From Fructobacillus papyriferae (lineage in GTDB: Bacteria > Bacillota > Bacilli > Lactobacillales > Lactobacillaceae): 64,000 nt of DNA. The position numbers and the translations under genes were made by a program. Shown piece by piece: positions 33,749 through 42,030 of this stretch. The notes under the pieces are model-generated. The model was not told the DNA's origin, searched no databases, and saw only the letters and a list, made by a program, of their open reading frames with translations. Position 1 is the stretch's first letter. Each line of letters begins with the position of its first letter. The stretch spans positions 248,001-312,000 of the forward strand of contig NZ_JAAMFI010000001.1 of assembly GCF_018437225.1 (NCBI RefSeq). The letters are read 5' to 3'.

Positions 33749-34153
33749 ATGACAAAATTTGATGAACTAGTAAACGGTGGTATTTTTGGTAAAGGAATCG
33801 AAAACCCTTATGGTAAGTATTTTATCGGCGATACCTTTTTAAACGCTTTGACGTCCAGCCCGGACGATCAAATCGGTATTGGAACGGTGACCTTTAAGCC
33901 CGGTTCTCGCAACAACTGGCATATTCATCATGATGGCTACCAAATTCTTTTGGTAACGGATGGAGAAGGTTGGTACCAAGAAGAAGGAAAGCCAGCACAG
34001 TCCTTGAAACAGGGTGACGTGATTGTGACCAAAGACGGTGTGAAGCACTGGCATGGTGCCAAGGCCGATTCTTGGTTCGAACACATCGCCATTACCGCAG
34101 GTACACCAGAATGGCTGGAACCAGTCGACGACGAAACGTATAACAATTTATAG
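33749..34153 (+). CDS. Cupin-domain protein
   Basis: 134 residues, single cupin barrel. Metal-binding motif 1 WHIHHDGYQILLVTDGEGWYQEEG (about 51-74; two His and Glu/Gln) and motif 2 GDVIVTKDGVKHWHGA (about 90-105; His). The position between decarboxylase and AKR, with gaps of 2 and 11 nt, makes it part of the MerR-controlled operon. Small-molecule metabolism of an aldehyde, quinone or lactone is inferred. Confidence 0.82.
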   Translation: MTKFDELVNGGIFGKGIENPYGKYFIGDTFLNALTSSPDDQIGIGTVTFKPGSRNNWHIHHDGYQILLVTDGEGWYQEEGKPAQSLKQGDVIVTKDGVKHWHGAKADSWFEHIAITAGTPEWLEPVDDETYNNL

Positions 34154-34164
34154 GAGAAATTCAA

Positions 34165-35016
34165 TTGCTTAAAGAAACTTACACATTATCGAATGGGGTA
34201 GAAATCCCTAAAATCGCATTTGGTACATGGTTGTTGGACAACCAGTCAGTTATTGGTGCAGTAAAAAACGCCATCAACATTGGCTACCGACACATTGATA
34301 CTGCGGCGGCCTATGAAAACGAAGAAGGCGTTGGTCAAGCTATCCGTGAGTCCAACGTGGCACGTTCTGACTTATTCGTGACGACTAAAATAGTTGCAGA
34401 AGCGAAGGACTATGAGTCCGCAAAAGCAGCGATCGAATTGTCATTGAATAAATTAGATATCGACTATATTGATTTATTGTTGATTCATTCCCCACGTCCA
34501 TGGGCCGATTACAAAAGTGAACATCGTTATGCTGAAGGTAATCTTCAAGCATGGCGTGCCATGGAAGAAGCCTATGAGGCTGGCAAAATTAAGTCGATTG
34601 GCGTTGCTAACTTTGAAAGAGACGACCTTGAAAATTTGATTGTTAACGCTAATATTTCGCCCATGGTCGACCAGGTTTTGTCACATATCGGACATACGCC
34701 AATGGCGCTCATTGAATATGCTAAGAAACAAAACATTCTCATTGAAGCTCACTCGCCCTTTGGCCATGGAGACTTGATGAGAAACAACGAAATCAAACGG
34801 ATGGCTTCTGAACTGAACGTGAGCGTTCCACAGTTGGCGGTTAACTACCTTTTGCAGCTCGGCTTAGTACCATTGCCAAAGGCGTCATCCATTGAGCACA
34901 TGCGTAATAACGCTTCTGTTGATTTTACGATTCCAGCAGAAATGATGAAACAATTAGAAAACTTTTCCGAAATTCAGTATTCAGAAGCGACTTCTGTATT
35001 CCCGGTCTATCAATAA
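34165..35016 (+). CDS. Aldo/keto reductase
   Basis: 283 residues. The full catalytic tetrad is visible: Asp45 and Tyr50 (YRHIDTAAAYENEE), Lys75 (VTTKI), His108 (LLIHSPRP). NADPH-linked reduction of aldehydes or ketones. The start is TTG at 34165, supported by AGGAGA 7 nt upstream and by MLKETYTLSNGVEIPKIAFGTW matching family N-termini. Third gene of the MerR operon; the dehydrogenase follows after 66 nt. Confidence 0.9.
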   Translation: MLKETYTLSNGVEIPKIAFGTWLLDNQSVIGAVKNAINIGYRHIDTAAAYENEEGVGQAIRESNVARSDLFVTTKIVAEAKDYESAKAAIELSLNKLDIDYIDLLLIHSPRPWADYKSEHRYAEGNLQAWRAMEEAYEAGKIKSIGVANFERDDLENLIVNANISPMVDQVLSHIGHTPMALIEYAKKQNILIEAHSPFGHGDLMRNNEIKRMASELNVSVPQLAVNYLLQLGLVPLPKASSIEHMRNNASVDFTIPAEMMKQLENFSEIQYSEATSVFPVYQ

Positions 35017-35082
35017 TTCGTTTTTTTCAATTGGATGAGGATAGCGCCACAATAGAAGTAGCAAAACAAAGGAGATTTAGTC

Positions 35083-36114
35083 ATGAAAGCAGCTGTATTT
35101 GTAAAACCCGGTCTCGTGGAGATGCAGGAGGTCGAAAAGCCAACGATTCAAGGCCCAAAGGACGCGATTATCAAAACGGTACGCGCCTCTGTCTGTGGTT
35201 CGGATCTTTGGTTTTACCGAGGTATTTCAGAACGTGAATCTGGCAGCCAAGTCGGTCACGAAGCGATTGGAATTGTTGAAGAAATCGGTTCGGCTGTGAC
35301 CAATGTGAAGCCTGGTGACTTTGTCATTGCGCCCTTTACGCACGGTTGTGGAAAGTGCAAAGCCTGTTTAGCTGGCTTTGATGGCGATTGCTTGGATCCA
35401 GACAAATCTGGTTCGACAGGTTATCAAGCCGAATATATTGGTTACAAGAATGCAGATTGGTCGCTCGTGAAGATTCCGGGCCAGCCCGAGGACTATAGTG
35501 ATGAGCAATTAATGTCCTTGATGACTTTGTCTGACGTTATGGCAACTGGTTATCACGCTGCCGCGACAGCCGAGGTCAAGCCTGGCGACACAGTAGTTGT
35601 CATGGGCGACGGCGCCGTTGGCTTGTCTGGCGTTATTGCAGCCAAATTACGTGGTGCCAAGCGAATTATTTTAATGTCACGGCACGCGGATCGCCAAGCA
35701 CTTGGAAAAGAATTTGGCGCAACGGATATCGTCGAAGAGCGTGATCAAGCTGGTATCGATCACGTGATGAAGCTGACTGGAGCCGGTGCTGATGCGGTTT
35801 TGGAATGTGTCGGATCAGAACAAGCGGTTAATACAGCCGTTAAGCTTGGGCGTCCTGGTGCCGTTGTTGGTCGTGTTGGGATTCCACAAGATCCAATGAT
35901 GAATACCAACAATCTTTTCTGGAAGAACATTGGGCTGCGCGGTGGAATCGCTGCTGTAACGACTTACGACCGTAAATTGCTCTTGCAGGCTGTGTTGGAT
36001 GGCAAGATCAATCCTGGCAAGGTCTTTACCAAGCAATTCGAACTGAAAGACATTCAGAAAGCCTATGAAGCGATGGATAAACGTGAGGCGATTAAGTCGC
36101 TGTTGGTCTTTTAA
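35083..36114 (+). CDS. Zinc-dependent alcohol dehydrogenase (MDR family), copy 2
   Basis: 343 residues, the same domain order as the copy at 25837 (CGSDLW, GHEAIG, CGKCKACLAGFDGDC, GDGAVGL), with roughly 34 substitutions. AAAGGAG precedes the ATG. This copy has kept its complete MerR-controlled operon (decarboxylase, cupin, AKR), while copy 1 has only a decarboxylase stump in front. Terminator follows. Confidence 0.87.
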   Translation: MKAAVFVKPGLVEMQEVEKPTIQGPKDAIIKTVRASVCGSDLWFYRGISERESGSQVGHEAIGIVEEIGSAVTNVKPGDFVIAPFTHGCGKCKACLAGFDGDCLDPDKSGSTGYQAEYIGYKNADWSLVKIPGQPEDYSDEQLMSLMTLSDVMATGYHAAATAEVKPGDTVVVMGDGAVGLSGVIAAKLRGAKRIILMSRHADRQALGKEFGATDIVEERDQAGIDHVMKLTGAGADAVLECVGSEQAVNTAVKLGRPGAVVGRVGIPQDPMMNTNNLFWKNIGLRGGIAAVTTYDRKLLLQAVLDGKINPGKVFTKQFELKDIQKAYEAMDKREAIKSLLVF

Positions 36115-36117
36115 TGC

Positions 36118-36154
36118 AAACAAGCTGAGTAATTGTTACTCAGCTTTTTATTAA
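36118..36154 (+). terminator. Terminator after alcohol dehydrogenase 2
   Basis: AGCTGAGTAA / TTACTCAGCTTTTT hairpin. Confidence 0.85.
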
Positions 36155-36164
36155 GGAAAAAATG

Positions 36165-37001
36165 ATGAAAAAAAGTAAAGTTTTGTTAAGTCTCCTCATG
36201 CTAGGAGCAGTTCTTTTTATCGGTGGATTGGCATTGTGGCCTAGAAGCGGACAAGGGGAGGGGACTAAGCCAACAAATGCGACGGTCTTCTTCCACGGTT
36301 ACGGATCGTCACGAAACGCGGAAAAAACCATGAGCCAGTACCTTGTTAAAAAGAAGTATTCGAGTCAAATCATTAACGTGACGGTTTCTAAAAACGGCGA
36401 GGTCCACTTTAGTGATCAGGCCCAACGAGGGAAGAAAAATCCGCTTTATTTAGTTCAGTTTAACGACAATCGAAACGTTAACTATGCTAAAACCAATCAA
36501 TGGGTCACGAGCATTATGCGTCAAATCCATCAGCAAGGGATCCATTCTGTTAATTTGATTGGTCATTCGATGGGTAACATGGCGATTGTTTATTATTTGA
36601 AAAATCATGTGCAGCCAAGTGACCAGTTACCGTCGGTGAAGAAGGAAATCGATATCGCCGGGCATTTCAATAGTCTGGGCGCTGATCCGGCAGCCCAATC
36701 AGAAGTTGACGAGGCCGGCAAGCCAAGCATCCAGTCATCAAGTTATCAAGCGTTAAGTGGCTTGAGTGCCTACTATCAACATAATCAGACAAAGGTTTTG
36801 AATATTTTTGGAAACAGCACTGGCGCTTCCCATTCCGATGGAACAGTACCGAACAACTCATCAAAAACACTTCGTTCATTTGTTACTGCACCCAGTCAGT
36901 ACGAAGAAAAACTGTTGACTGGAAAAGATGCCCAGCATTCAAGACTGCATGAGAACCAACAGGTCAACCAATTGCTATTCGATTTCTTGACAACAAATTA
37001 A
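36165..37001 (+). CDS. DUF915-family alpha/beta hydrolase, second copy
   Basis: 278 residues. Signal-anchor helix at about 7-25. NATVFFHGYGSSRNAEKTMSQYL and the catalytic elbow GHSMGN (near 124) mirror the copy at 15364. C-terminal QHSRLHEN provides the His. ATG 36165 is 6 nt from AAGGAA; the ATG three bases earlier is too close. Surface or secreted hydrolase of unknown substrate, sandwiched between two MerR-type operons. Confidence 0.8.
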   Translation: MKKSKVLLSLLMLGAVLFIGGLALWPRSGQGEGTKPTNATVFFHGYGSSRNAEKTMSQYLVKKKYSSQIINVTVSKNGEVHFSDQAQRGKKNPLYLVQFNDNRNVNYAKTNQWVTSIMRQIHQQGIHSVNLIGHSMGNMAIVYYLKNHVQPSDQLPSVKKEIDIAGHFNSLGADPAAQSEVDEAGKPSIQSSSYQALSGLSAYYQHNQTKVLNIFGNSTGASHSDGTVPNNSSKTLRSFVTAPSQYEEKLLTGKDAQHSRLHENQQVNQLLFDFLTTN

Positions 37002-37014
37002 TGACGACAAGTCC

Positions 37015-37045
37015 TTGACCTGGAGTTAACTCCAGGGTGTTTAAT
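37015..37045 (+). promoter_or_regulatory. MerR-type promoter with 18-bp perfect palindrome
   Basis: TTGACC (37015-37020), 19-bp spacer, TTTAAT (37040-37045). The perfect palindrome CCTGGAGTTAACTCCAGG (37019-37036) fills the spacer, with the same GAGTTAACTC core as at 33381. Confidence 0.8.
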
Positions 37046-37088
37046 AATCTAGTACGAATTAATCATGAATAGAAAAGAGAATGACAAT

Positions 37089-38393
37089 ATGACAAAACAA
37101 CGTTTTGGAATGGTTCTTCCGATTACTTTGCTGGCGTATTTTTTGATTTTGATGGATAATTCCATCATTTTCACGAGCGCCACAGAGATTGGCCAGAGCC
37201 TCCATCTATCGAACGCCGGATTAGCTTGGATTTCAAATGCTTATACCCTGACATTTGGCGGTTTTTTGCTGCTTGCTGGTCGCTTATCCGACTTGCTTGG
37301 GCGAAAACGAATCTTCCTGATTGGCTTGCTAATCTTTGGCTTTAGTTCCCTGATGATCGGTCTATCCGACCAAGTGGCTGTGGTGATCGCTATGCGTGCC
37401 CTGCAAGGAATTGGTTCCTCAATTATCGCACCGACAACCTTAGCGCTCATGATGGATGCCTACCAAGGAGAGATGCGCGAAAAAGCAATTGCCTACTATG
37501 GTGCCACGGCCGGTATCGGATCGAGTGTCGGGCTATTGGTTGGTGGGGGACTGACTACCTTTTTCTCATGGGAAGCTGGTTTTCTGATTAATGTGCCGCT
37601 GACACTGTTGCTCGTCTTTCTAGCCATCAAATTTGTTCCCAATACACCGCGTACGAAAACGCCTATCGATTTGATTGGGGCAATTCTTTCCGTTTTGGCC
37701 CTGGTCGCCATCATCGAGGGATTGACGTCCAATCAATGGCTGACAATCGTCATTGGTGCCGTATTATTTATCATTTTCATTATTTACGAAGCACGGATCG
37801 AGAATCCGCTCTTGCCACTCACGCTTTTCAAAAATCGGGTGCGTTCGGGCGCTTACCTGGCACGTTTGCTCTTTATGATGGCCATGCTGCCATACTGGTT
37901 CTTCGTCCCACAAGTGCTGCAAGAAAGTTATCATTTCACTGCCTTAACCGCAGGGCTTGGCTTTTTCCCATTAACGGTCGTCAATTTTATCGCTTCTTTG
38001 TACTTGCCAAAGTTGACGAATCGATTGGGCAACAATCTTGTCTTGCTAATTGGTGAGATCTTCTTGCTGATTGGAATGACCTGGACGGCGCTTTCAGACT
38101 TGTCAGCCGGTTACTGGTTGGCAATTGCCTTACCAATGACCGTGATAGGGCTCGGTCAGGGCCTAGTTTTGGCACCGGTCACTTCAGCTGGTCTTTATCA
38201 GGCGCCAAATCATTTGTCGGGAATTGCTTCAGGATTGACCAATACCGCGCATCAAGTTGGTGGTCCAATCGGCTTGTCTTTGATTGTCGCCACGACGACA
38301 AAATACCACGGTGAAATTGGAATGATGGCGTTGTATACTGGCATTGCGTTGATCGTGGTCGCAAGCTTAGTTACTCGAAAGGTTGGAAAATGA
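37089..38393 (+). CDS. MFS efflux transporter (DHA2/EmrB-like)
   Basis: 434 residues from ATG 37089. Motif A GRLSDLLGRKR and the drug:H+ antiporter motif C region MRALQGIGSSIIAPTTLALM are clear. An acidic LMDNSII in helix 1 is typical of DHA2 drug exporters. The longer reading from 37065 lacks a ribosome site; AAGAGA precedes 37089. It shares an operon with merR2 by a 4-nt ATGA overlap, so a MerR-controlled efflux pump is inferred. Confidence 0.83.
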   Translation: MTKQRFGMVLPITLLAYFLILMDNSIIFTSATEIGQSLHLSNAGLAWISNAYTLTFGGFLLLAGRLSDLLGRKRIFLIGLLIFGFSSLMIGLSDQVAVVIAMRALQGIGSSIIAPTTLALMMDAYQGEMREKAIAYYGATAGIGSSVGLLVGGGLTTFFSWEAGFLINVPLTLLLVFLAIKFVPNTPRTKTPIDLIGAILSVLALVAIIEGLTSNQWLTIVIGAVLFIIFIIYEARIENPLLPLTLFKNRVRSGAYLARLLFMMAMLPYWFFVPQVLQESYHFTALTAGLGFFPLTVVNFIASLYLPKLTNRLGNNLVLLIGEIFLLIGMTWTALSDLSAGYWLAIALPMTVIGLGQGLVLAPVTSAGLYQAPNHLSGIASGLTNTAHQVGGPIGLSLIVATTTKYHGEIGMMALYTGIALIVVASLVTRKVGK

Positions 38394-38770
38394 ATATAAA
38401 AGAAGTTTCCGAAAAAACTGGCTTATCGAATGACACCATTCGCTATTATGAGCGTATTGGCTTAATCATGCCGGTTCCGAGAAAAGAAAATCATTTACGT
38501 GACTTTGGCCAACGAAGCATTAATCAACTAAACTTCGTCAGACAAATGCGCAACGCGGGCATGTCAGTCGAGCGCTTAAGAGAATACGTTGACATGGTCT
38601 ATGAAGACAATGATGCAACGATTCCTGCGCGTAAGGAACTGTTAAGCGAGCAGGCGGACGAGATGAAAGACCGTATCCAACAAATGCAAGAAGCCCACGA
38701 TCATTTGCTATATAAAGTCAATAATTATGATAGTCATATGCATCAGGCAGAAAGTCGTTTGGATAAATAA
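38390..38770 (+). CDS. MerR-family regulator 2
   Basis: 126 residues. Helix-turn-helix MNIKEVSEKTGLSNDTIRYYERIGLIMPVPRKENHLRDFGQRSINQL, then a C-terminal coiled coil; no cysteines. Translationally coupled to the MFS pump (ATGA overlap). Likely controls its own operon at the 37019 palindrome. Its recognition helix differs from merR1, so the two may bind the related palindromes with different strength or cross-talk. Confidence 0.87.
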   Translation: MNIKEVSEKTGLSNDTIRYYERIGLIMPVPRKENHLRDFGQRSINQLNFVRQMRNAGMSVERLREYVDMVYEDNDATIPARKELLSEQADEMKDRIQQMQEAHDHLLYKVNNYDSHMHQAESRLDK

Positions 38771-38808
38771 CGAAAGTTGTTAGACGATTTTTAGTAAAGT
38801 GTCCTTTA

Positions 38809-38849
38809 TTGTACAACTTATTGACAAAAATCCTCTTAGAGCTGATAAT
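38809..38849 (+). promoter_or_regulatory. yefM-yoeB promoter and TGTACA operator
   Basis: TTGACA (38821-38826), 17-bp spacer, GATAAT (38844-38849). TTGTACAA (38809-38816) directly upstream contains the TGTACA core known from YefM operators in enterobacteria. Confidence 0.65.
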
Positions 38850-38894
38850 AAGACTAGTTAAAGCCGTTATAAAAGCACTCAATAGGAGGAAAAA

Positions 38895-39149
38895 ATGCAA
38901 GCAATTTCATATTCAACTGTGCGTAATCATTTAAAAAATTTCATGCAAAAAGTCAATGACGACGCAGATGCTATTATGATCACATCCAACCGTACAGATG
39001 ATAATGCGGTGCTCTTAGGGCAAGCTGAGTACGAAAATCTTGTCGAAAATGCTTATATTCGTAGCTCATCAGCCAATGTAGCGCACATCAAGCAGTCATT
39101 ACAGTCACTTAAGACTGGTAATGGCCAATCACACGACTGGGATTCATGA
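38895..39149 (+). CDS. yefM: YefM-type antitoxin
   Basis: 84 residues. N-terminal Phd/YefM DNA-binding fold (MQAISYSTVRNHLKNFMQKVNDDADAIMITSNRTDDNAVLLGQAEYENL) and a C-terminal disordered tail that would wrap the toxin. Ribosome site AGGAGGAAAA. Overlaps the toxin gene by 4 nt (ATGA), the standard coupling. Lies at the start of an AT-rich insert after the MerR cluster. Confidence 0.92.
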   Translation: MQAISYSTVRNHLKNFMQKVNDDADAIMITSNRTDDNAVLLGQAEYENLVENAYIRSSSANVAHIKQSLQSLKTGNGQSHDWDS

Positions 39150-39406
39150 GTATCACGTGGTCAGATGAAGCGTGGCAAGACTTCGAATGGTGGCTAGAAA
39201 ATGATCGTCGAATGGTAAAACGAATTCGAAAGCTATTACACAACACCATGCGTGAGCCGTTTTCCGGAATTGGGAAACCAGAGCCATTAAAAGGAGATCT
39301 CTCGGGGCTTTGGTCACGGCGTATCAGTGATGAGCACCGTCTGATTTACTATGTTGAAGACGATGCTTTGTTCATCGTAGCCGCACGCTTTCATTATCAA
39401 AAATAA
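39146..39406 (+). CDS. yoeB: YoeB-type mRNA interferase toxin
   Basis: 86 residues. The catalytic residues fall at the same positions as in Escherichia coli YoeB: Glu46 (GKPEPLKG), Arg65 (DEHRLIYYV), His83 and Tyr84 (ARFHYQK). YoeB cleaves mRNA in the ribosomal A site. All key residues are intact, so an active toxin is expected, held by YefM. Imperfect terminator at about 39422-39458. Confidence 0.93.
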   Translation: MSITWSDEAWQDFEWWLENDRRMVKRIRKLLHNTMREPFSGIGKPEPLKGDLSGLWSRRISDEHRLIYYVEDDALFIVAARFHYQK

Positions 39407-39458
39407 ATAAAGAGATAAAGAGGCGATTCTTTTACTAATGTAAAATGAGTCGTTTTTT

Positions 39459-39713
39459 GTTTGATTTCGATGACTCAGATAATTTTAGTATATCTACTTT
39501 ACATAATATATATTATCGAAAGTAACATCTTTTTTTAGGAAATTTGCAACTCCAAAAAATAATTTTATTTTTTATTCAAAAGACGTTAGTTTTTGTTAAA
39601 TTAAGGTACTTATCTTAAAAACTTAGCACCTTTTTATTTTGAAACTAGTGTAAAAAAATTACAGGAACGCCTAATGATACAATATATTTATTACTTTACT
39701 TTGGAGAAAAACG
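39459..39713. other. AT-rich intergenic region
   Basis: About 250 nt, conspicuously poorer in G+C than its surroundings, with no convincing gene. It has an imperfect AAGGT...ACCTTTTT hairpin near 39613-39648. Base composition suggests imported DNA. Confidence 0.5.
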
Positions 39714-40340
39714 ATGACATTGATTAACACCATCATTAGTCTATATACAAATTCTATATTTCGCTATGCTCGAATATCCGTAGCATCAATCATTTTTATT
39801 GTATGCTGCGCAATAAATTATCAATGGTTTAACTTTACAGATAGTTGGTTTCCCTTTAAAAAATATTTGAATATAGATGCTATAAATATCATTAAATACA
39901 CCTTGAGTTCTATGGAAGCTTTTTTTCCGCTATTAACTGGCATGCTATTCATAATCCTATGTATACACTTATCAGTATTTTGTCACCAATTATTAGTAGA
40001 TATAATTCCACAATCAGAAATTCCACAATTAGAAAAAAGAGAAAAAATTGTTACAGTATCAAGAGATGTAAGTAAATATTTAATCATGAATTTCTGGCTA
40101 TACTATTTTATTATCCGTACTATTATTTTTAGCAATTTTAGCCTTACTCACCCCTTTTCAATCGGTTGGCACTGGTTAAGTCCGAACTATTATTTAGTAT
40201 GTTTTTTCTCTTTATTCGCCATTTTAGAGGTAATTTTTGCCCCCGTGCACTATAGACATGCTAAACGTCGTAAATTAGAGGCATACCTCAAAAGATATGA
40301 AAAAATGCTTACAAAGAATGATAAAAGCCAACTAAAATAG
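39714..40340 (+). CDS. Unknown four-helix membrane protein, AT-rich
   Basis: 208 residues, not recognised. Hydrophobic segments lie at about 18-38, 65-92, 120-140 and 155-180, and a basic tail (HYRHAKRRKLEAYLKRYEKM) is predicted cytoplasmic. Codon use is far more A/T-rich than neighbours (many ATA, TTA, AAA). TTTGGAGAAAAACG gives a good ribosome site. Adjacent to a toxin-antitoxin pair; transfer is likely. No conserved motif seen. Confidence 0.6.
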   Translation: MTLINTIISLYTNSIFRYARISVASIIFIVCCAINYQWFNFTDSWFPFKKYLNIDAINIIKYTLSSMEAFFPLLTGMLFIILCIHLSVFCHQLLVDIIPQSEIPQLEKREKIVTVSRDVSKYLIMNFWLYYFIIRTIIFSNFSLTHPFSIGWHWLSPNYYLVCFFSLFAILEVIFAPVHYRHAKRRKLEAYLKRYEKMLTKNDKSQLK

Positions 40341-40417
40341 AATTATATCTAAAGGCCTTTACTGCGCTTCTGACATCGCTCATTGCGAAACTTATTGAAC
40401 GCTTCTATGGTAGAACG

Positions 40418-40528
40418 CTAGCTTGTACCTGAAACAATTTCGACGATTTTCCCCGTTAAATCGTCTGGCCATGGACCTTCTTTTACTGTAACCAAATTGT
40501 TACTTACGAAGAAAATTTTTATGTGCTA
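40418..40528 (-). pseudogene. Possible C-terminal gene fragment
   Basis: On the minus strand a frame without start reads IKIFFVSNNLVTVKEGPWPD, then DDLTGKIVEIVSGTS before TAG at 40418-40420. The protein-like composition in an otherwise empty gap (40341-40561) suggests the tail of a lost gene. Family not recognised; it could be chance. Confidence 0.25.
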
Positions 40529-40561
40529 GAGTTAAAAACGTTTGATAAAAGGAGAAAATAC

Positions 40562-41029
40562 ATGCCACGTAATTTAAAAGAAGAACTTGTTTTCATGCTA
40601 GTCATGGCCGGCTTGATGGTGCTTGGAATGTCGATTTATAACGTATACCTCGCACAAGGAATAGATAGTCGTTTCTGGTCTGAAATCGTCTTTGGATATC
40701 CAATTGCCCTAATTGTTGCCATGCTTTTGGATGGCTTCTTAGTTGGCCCGATCGCCAAAGGGATCGCCTTCAAAGCCATCATCCCTCGGTATAAGGAAAA
40801 GAGTCCAATCAAAATCGGCATCACTATTTCAGTGTTAATGGTTCTTGGAATGGTCACCTGCATGTCACTTTTTGGTGTTTTAATTAACGGACAATCCGTG
40901 ACGATGTACGGACACGCATGGATCATGAACCTGATCCTTGCCCTCCCCTTACAATTAATTGTCGTTGCCCCAATCGCCCGTACTGTGCTCCGTCAGGTGC
41001 AGGCCAAAGGTGAAACAGACAACGCCTAA
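40562..41029 (+). CDS. DUF2798-family membrane protein (internal duplication)
   Basis: 155 residues, four hydrophobic segments made of two similar halves. MLVMAGLMVLGMSIYNV...IALIVAMLLDGFLVGPIAKGIAF resembles VLMVLGMVTCMSLFGVLI...LILALPLQLIVVAPIARTVL. This tandem layout is typical of DUF2798 proteins, function unknown. ATG 40562 follows AAAAGGAGAAAATA. Terminator AAAAAAGCCTTG / CGAGGCTTTTTTT follows at 41029-41065. Confidence 0.72.
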   Translation: MPRNLKEELVFMLVMAGLMVLGMSIYNVYLAQGIDSRFWSEIVFGYPIALIVAMLLDGFLVGPIAKGIAFKAIIPRYKEKSPIKIGITISVLMVLGMVTCMSLFGVLINGQSVTMYGHAWIMNLILALPLQLIVVAPIARTVLRQVQAKGETDNA

Positions 41030-41066
41030 AAAAGCCTTGAGCACTTAGCCCGAGGCTTTTTTTATT
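41029..41066 (+). terminator. Terminator after DUF2798 gene
   Basis: AAAAAAGCCTTG / CGAGGCTTTTTTT hairpin. Confidence 0.8.
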
Positions 41067-41132
41067 TTAAACAGCTTCGGTTCGCTCTTTGTTATATAAT
41101 CAAGGAGTTAAAACATGAAGGAGGACAGAGAC

Positions 41133-41441
41133 ATGCTGATCTCAACGACGGAAAACATTGGTAAGGACTACGAAGTACTTGGCGAAGTCTTTGGTGTAAC
41201 GACGCAATCACGTAATGTCGTTAGTAACTTTGGAGCTGGCTTGAAAAATCTTGTTGGTGGTGAAATCAAAGGCTATACACAGATGCTGCATACTTCTCGT
41301 GAAGAAGCCATCCAACGCATGAAAGACGATGCTGAATCAAAGAACGCTGACGCCATCGTCATGATGCGTTTTGATTCTGGATCAATCGGCAACGATATGC
41401 AATCCGTTGTAGCTTACGGAACAGCCGTCAAGTTCCGCTAA
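41133..41441 (+). CDS. YbjQ-family (DUF74) protein
   Basis: 102 residues. [62 protein letters not shown] and [28 protein letters not shown] match the pentameric YbjQ/DUF74 family, sometimes labelled heavy-metal binding, without a proven role. ATG 41133 has AAGGAGG 8 nt upstream; the ATG at 41115 lies inside that ribosome site. TATAAT about 30 nt upstream. Confidence 0.85.
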   Translation: MLISTTENIGKDYEVLGEVFGVTTQSRNVVSNFGAGLKNLVGGEIKGYTQMLHTSREEAIQRMKDDAESKNADAIVMMRFDSGSIGNDMQSVVAYGTAVKFR

Positions 41442-41475
41442 ATGGCGCGTTTCATTTGTATCCTTTTTTAAGACA

Positions 41476-41519
41476 GTAAAAAAAGCACTCGATGGCGATA
41501 CATCGGCGTGCTTTTTTTC
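41476..41519. terminator. Bidirectional terminator
   Basis: AAAAAAAGCACTCGAT / ATCGGCGTGCTTTTTTT between the YbjQ gene and the minus-strand small gene. Confidence 0.85.
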
Positions 41520-41538
41520 GTGTTCAATAATTTTTCGT

Positions 41539-41817
41539 TTATGCGCGATAGCGACGTCTCTTCCAGGTAAACATGAAATGGATCCCAACATAGACCAAAC
41601 GGAAGAAAAGCAATTCCAACGTAACGTTTGCGACCATGTTTTCTGGTGCAAATCCGTAGTATGCGCCGAGGAATGTCGTAATGAAAACAACGAATGTTCC
41701 AACTAAGATTTCTGGTAAGGACTTGATCACTGGCTTTATTTCTCCCTGAACAACAATTTTTGTTGCTCCTACTGATGAACTATTTTTAGAATAGCATCGT
41801 GCTGATGAGAAGCCCAT
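41539..41817 (-). CDS. Small membrane protein of unknown function
   Basis: Open frame of 92 residues, but the first 29 look non-coding. A GTG at 41730 preceded by GGGAGA would give 63 residues starting VIKSLPEILVGTFVVFITTFLG. Two hydrophobic segments (IKSLPEILVGTFVVFITTFLG and NVTLELLFFRLVYVGIHFMF) and a basic end KRRRYRA, predicted inside. Shares the bidirectional terminator with the YbjQ gene. Not recognised. Confidence 0.5.
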   Translation of the reverse strand: MGFSSARCYSKNSSSVGATKIVVQGEIKPVIKSLPEILVGTFVVFITTFLGAYYGFAPENMVANVTLELLFFRLVYVGIHFMFTWKRRRYRA

Positions 41818-41846
41818 TGATAAGAAAAGACATTCCTTGCCGTTTC

Positions 41847-41860
41847 ATAACAGCTGTTAT
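41847..41860. promoter_or_regulatory. Perfect 14-bp palindrome ATAACAGCTGTTAT
   Basis: Lies upstream of the small minus-strand gene and downstream of yeiH in a 210-nt gene-free gap. A second GTGTTATAT follows 6 nt later. Possibly an operator; regulator unknown. Confidence 0.35.
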
Positions 41861-41931
41861 ATTGCGTGTTATATATTACGTTCAGAAGTCCTATAAAAAA
41901 CCGATCGTTAATTCAAAAAGAGCTCAAAAGC

Positions 41932-41964
41932 CTGACATAGCAGTGCTGATGGGCTTTTTTTAGC
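41932..41964. terminator. Terminator between yeiH and small gene
   Basis: AAAAGCC / GGGCTTTTTTT stem with an inner AGCA/TGCT, usable in both directions. Confidence 0.65.
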
Positions 41965-42030
41965 CGCTGAGCAATTATTTCAATCGTAATAATCGTATCG
42001 CGATATTTTGTGTAAGTGATTAGCTAACCA

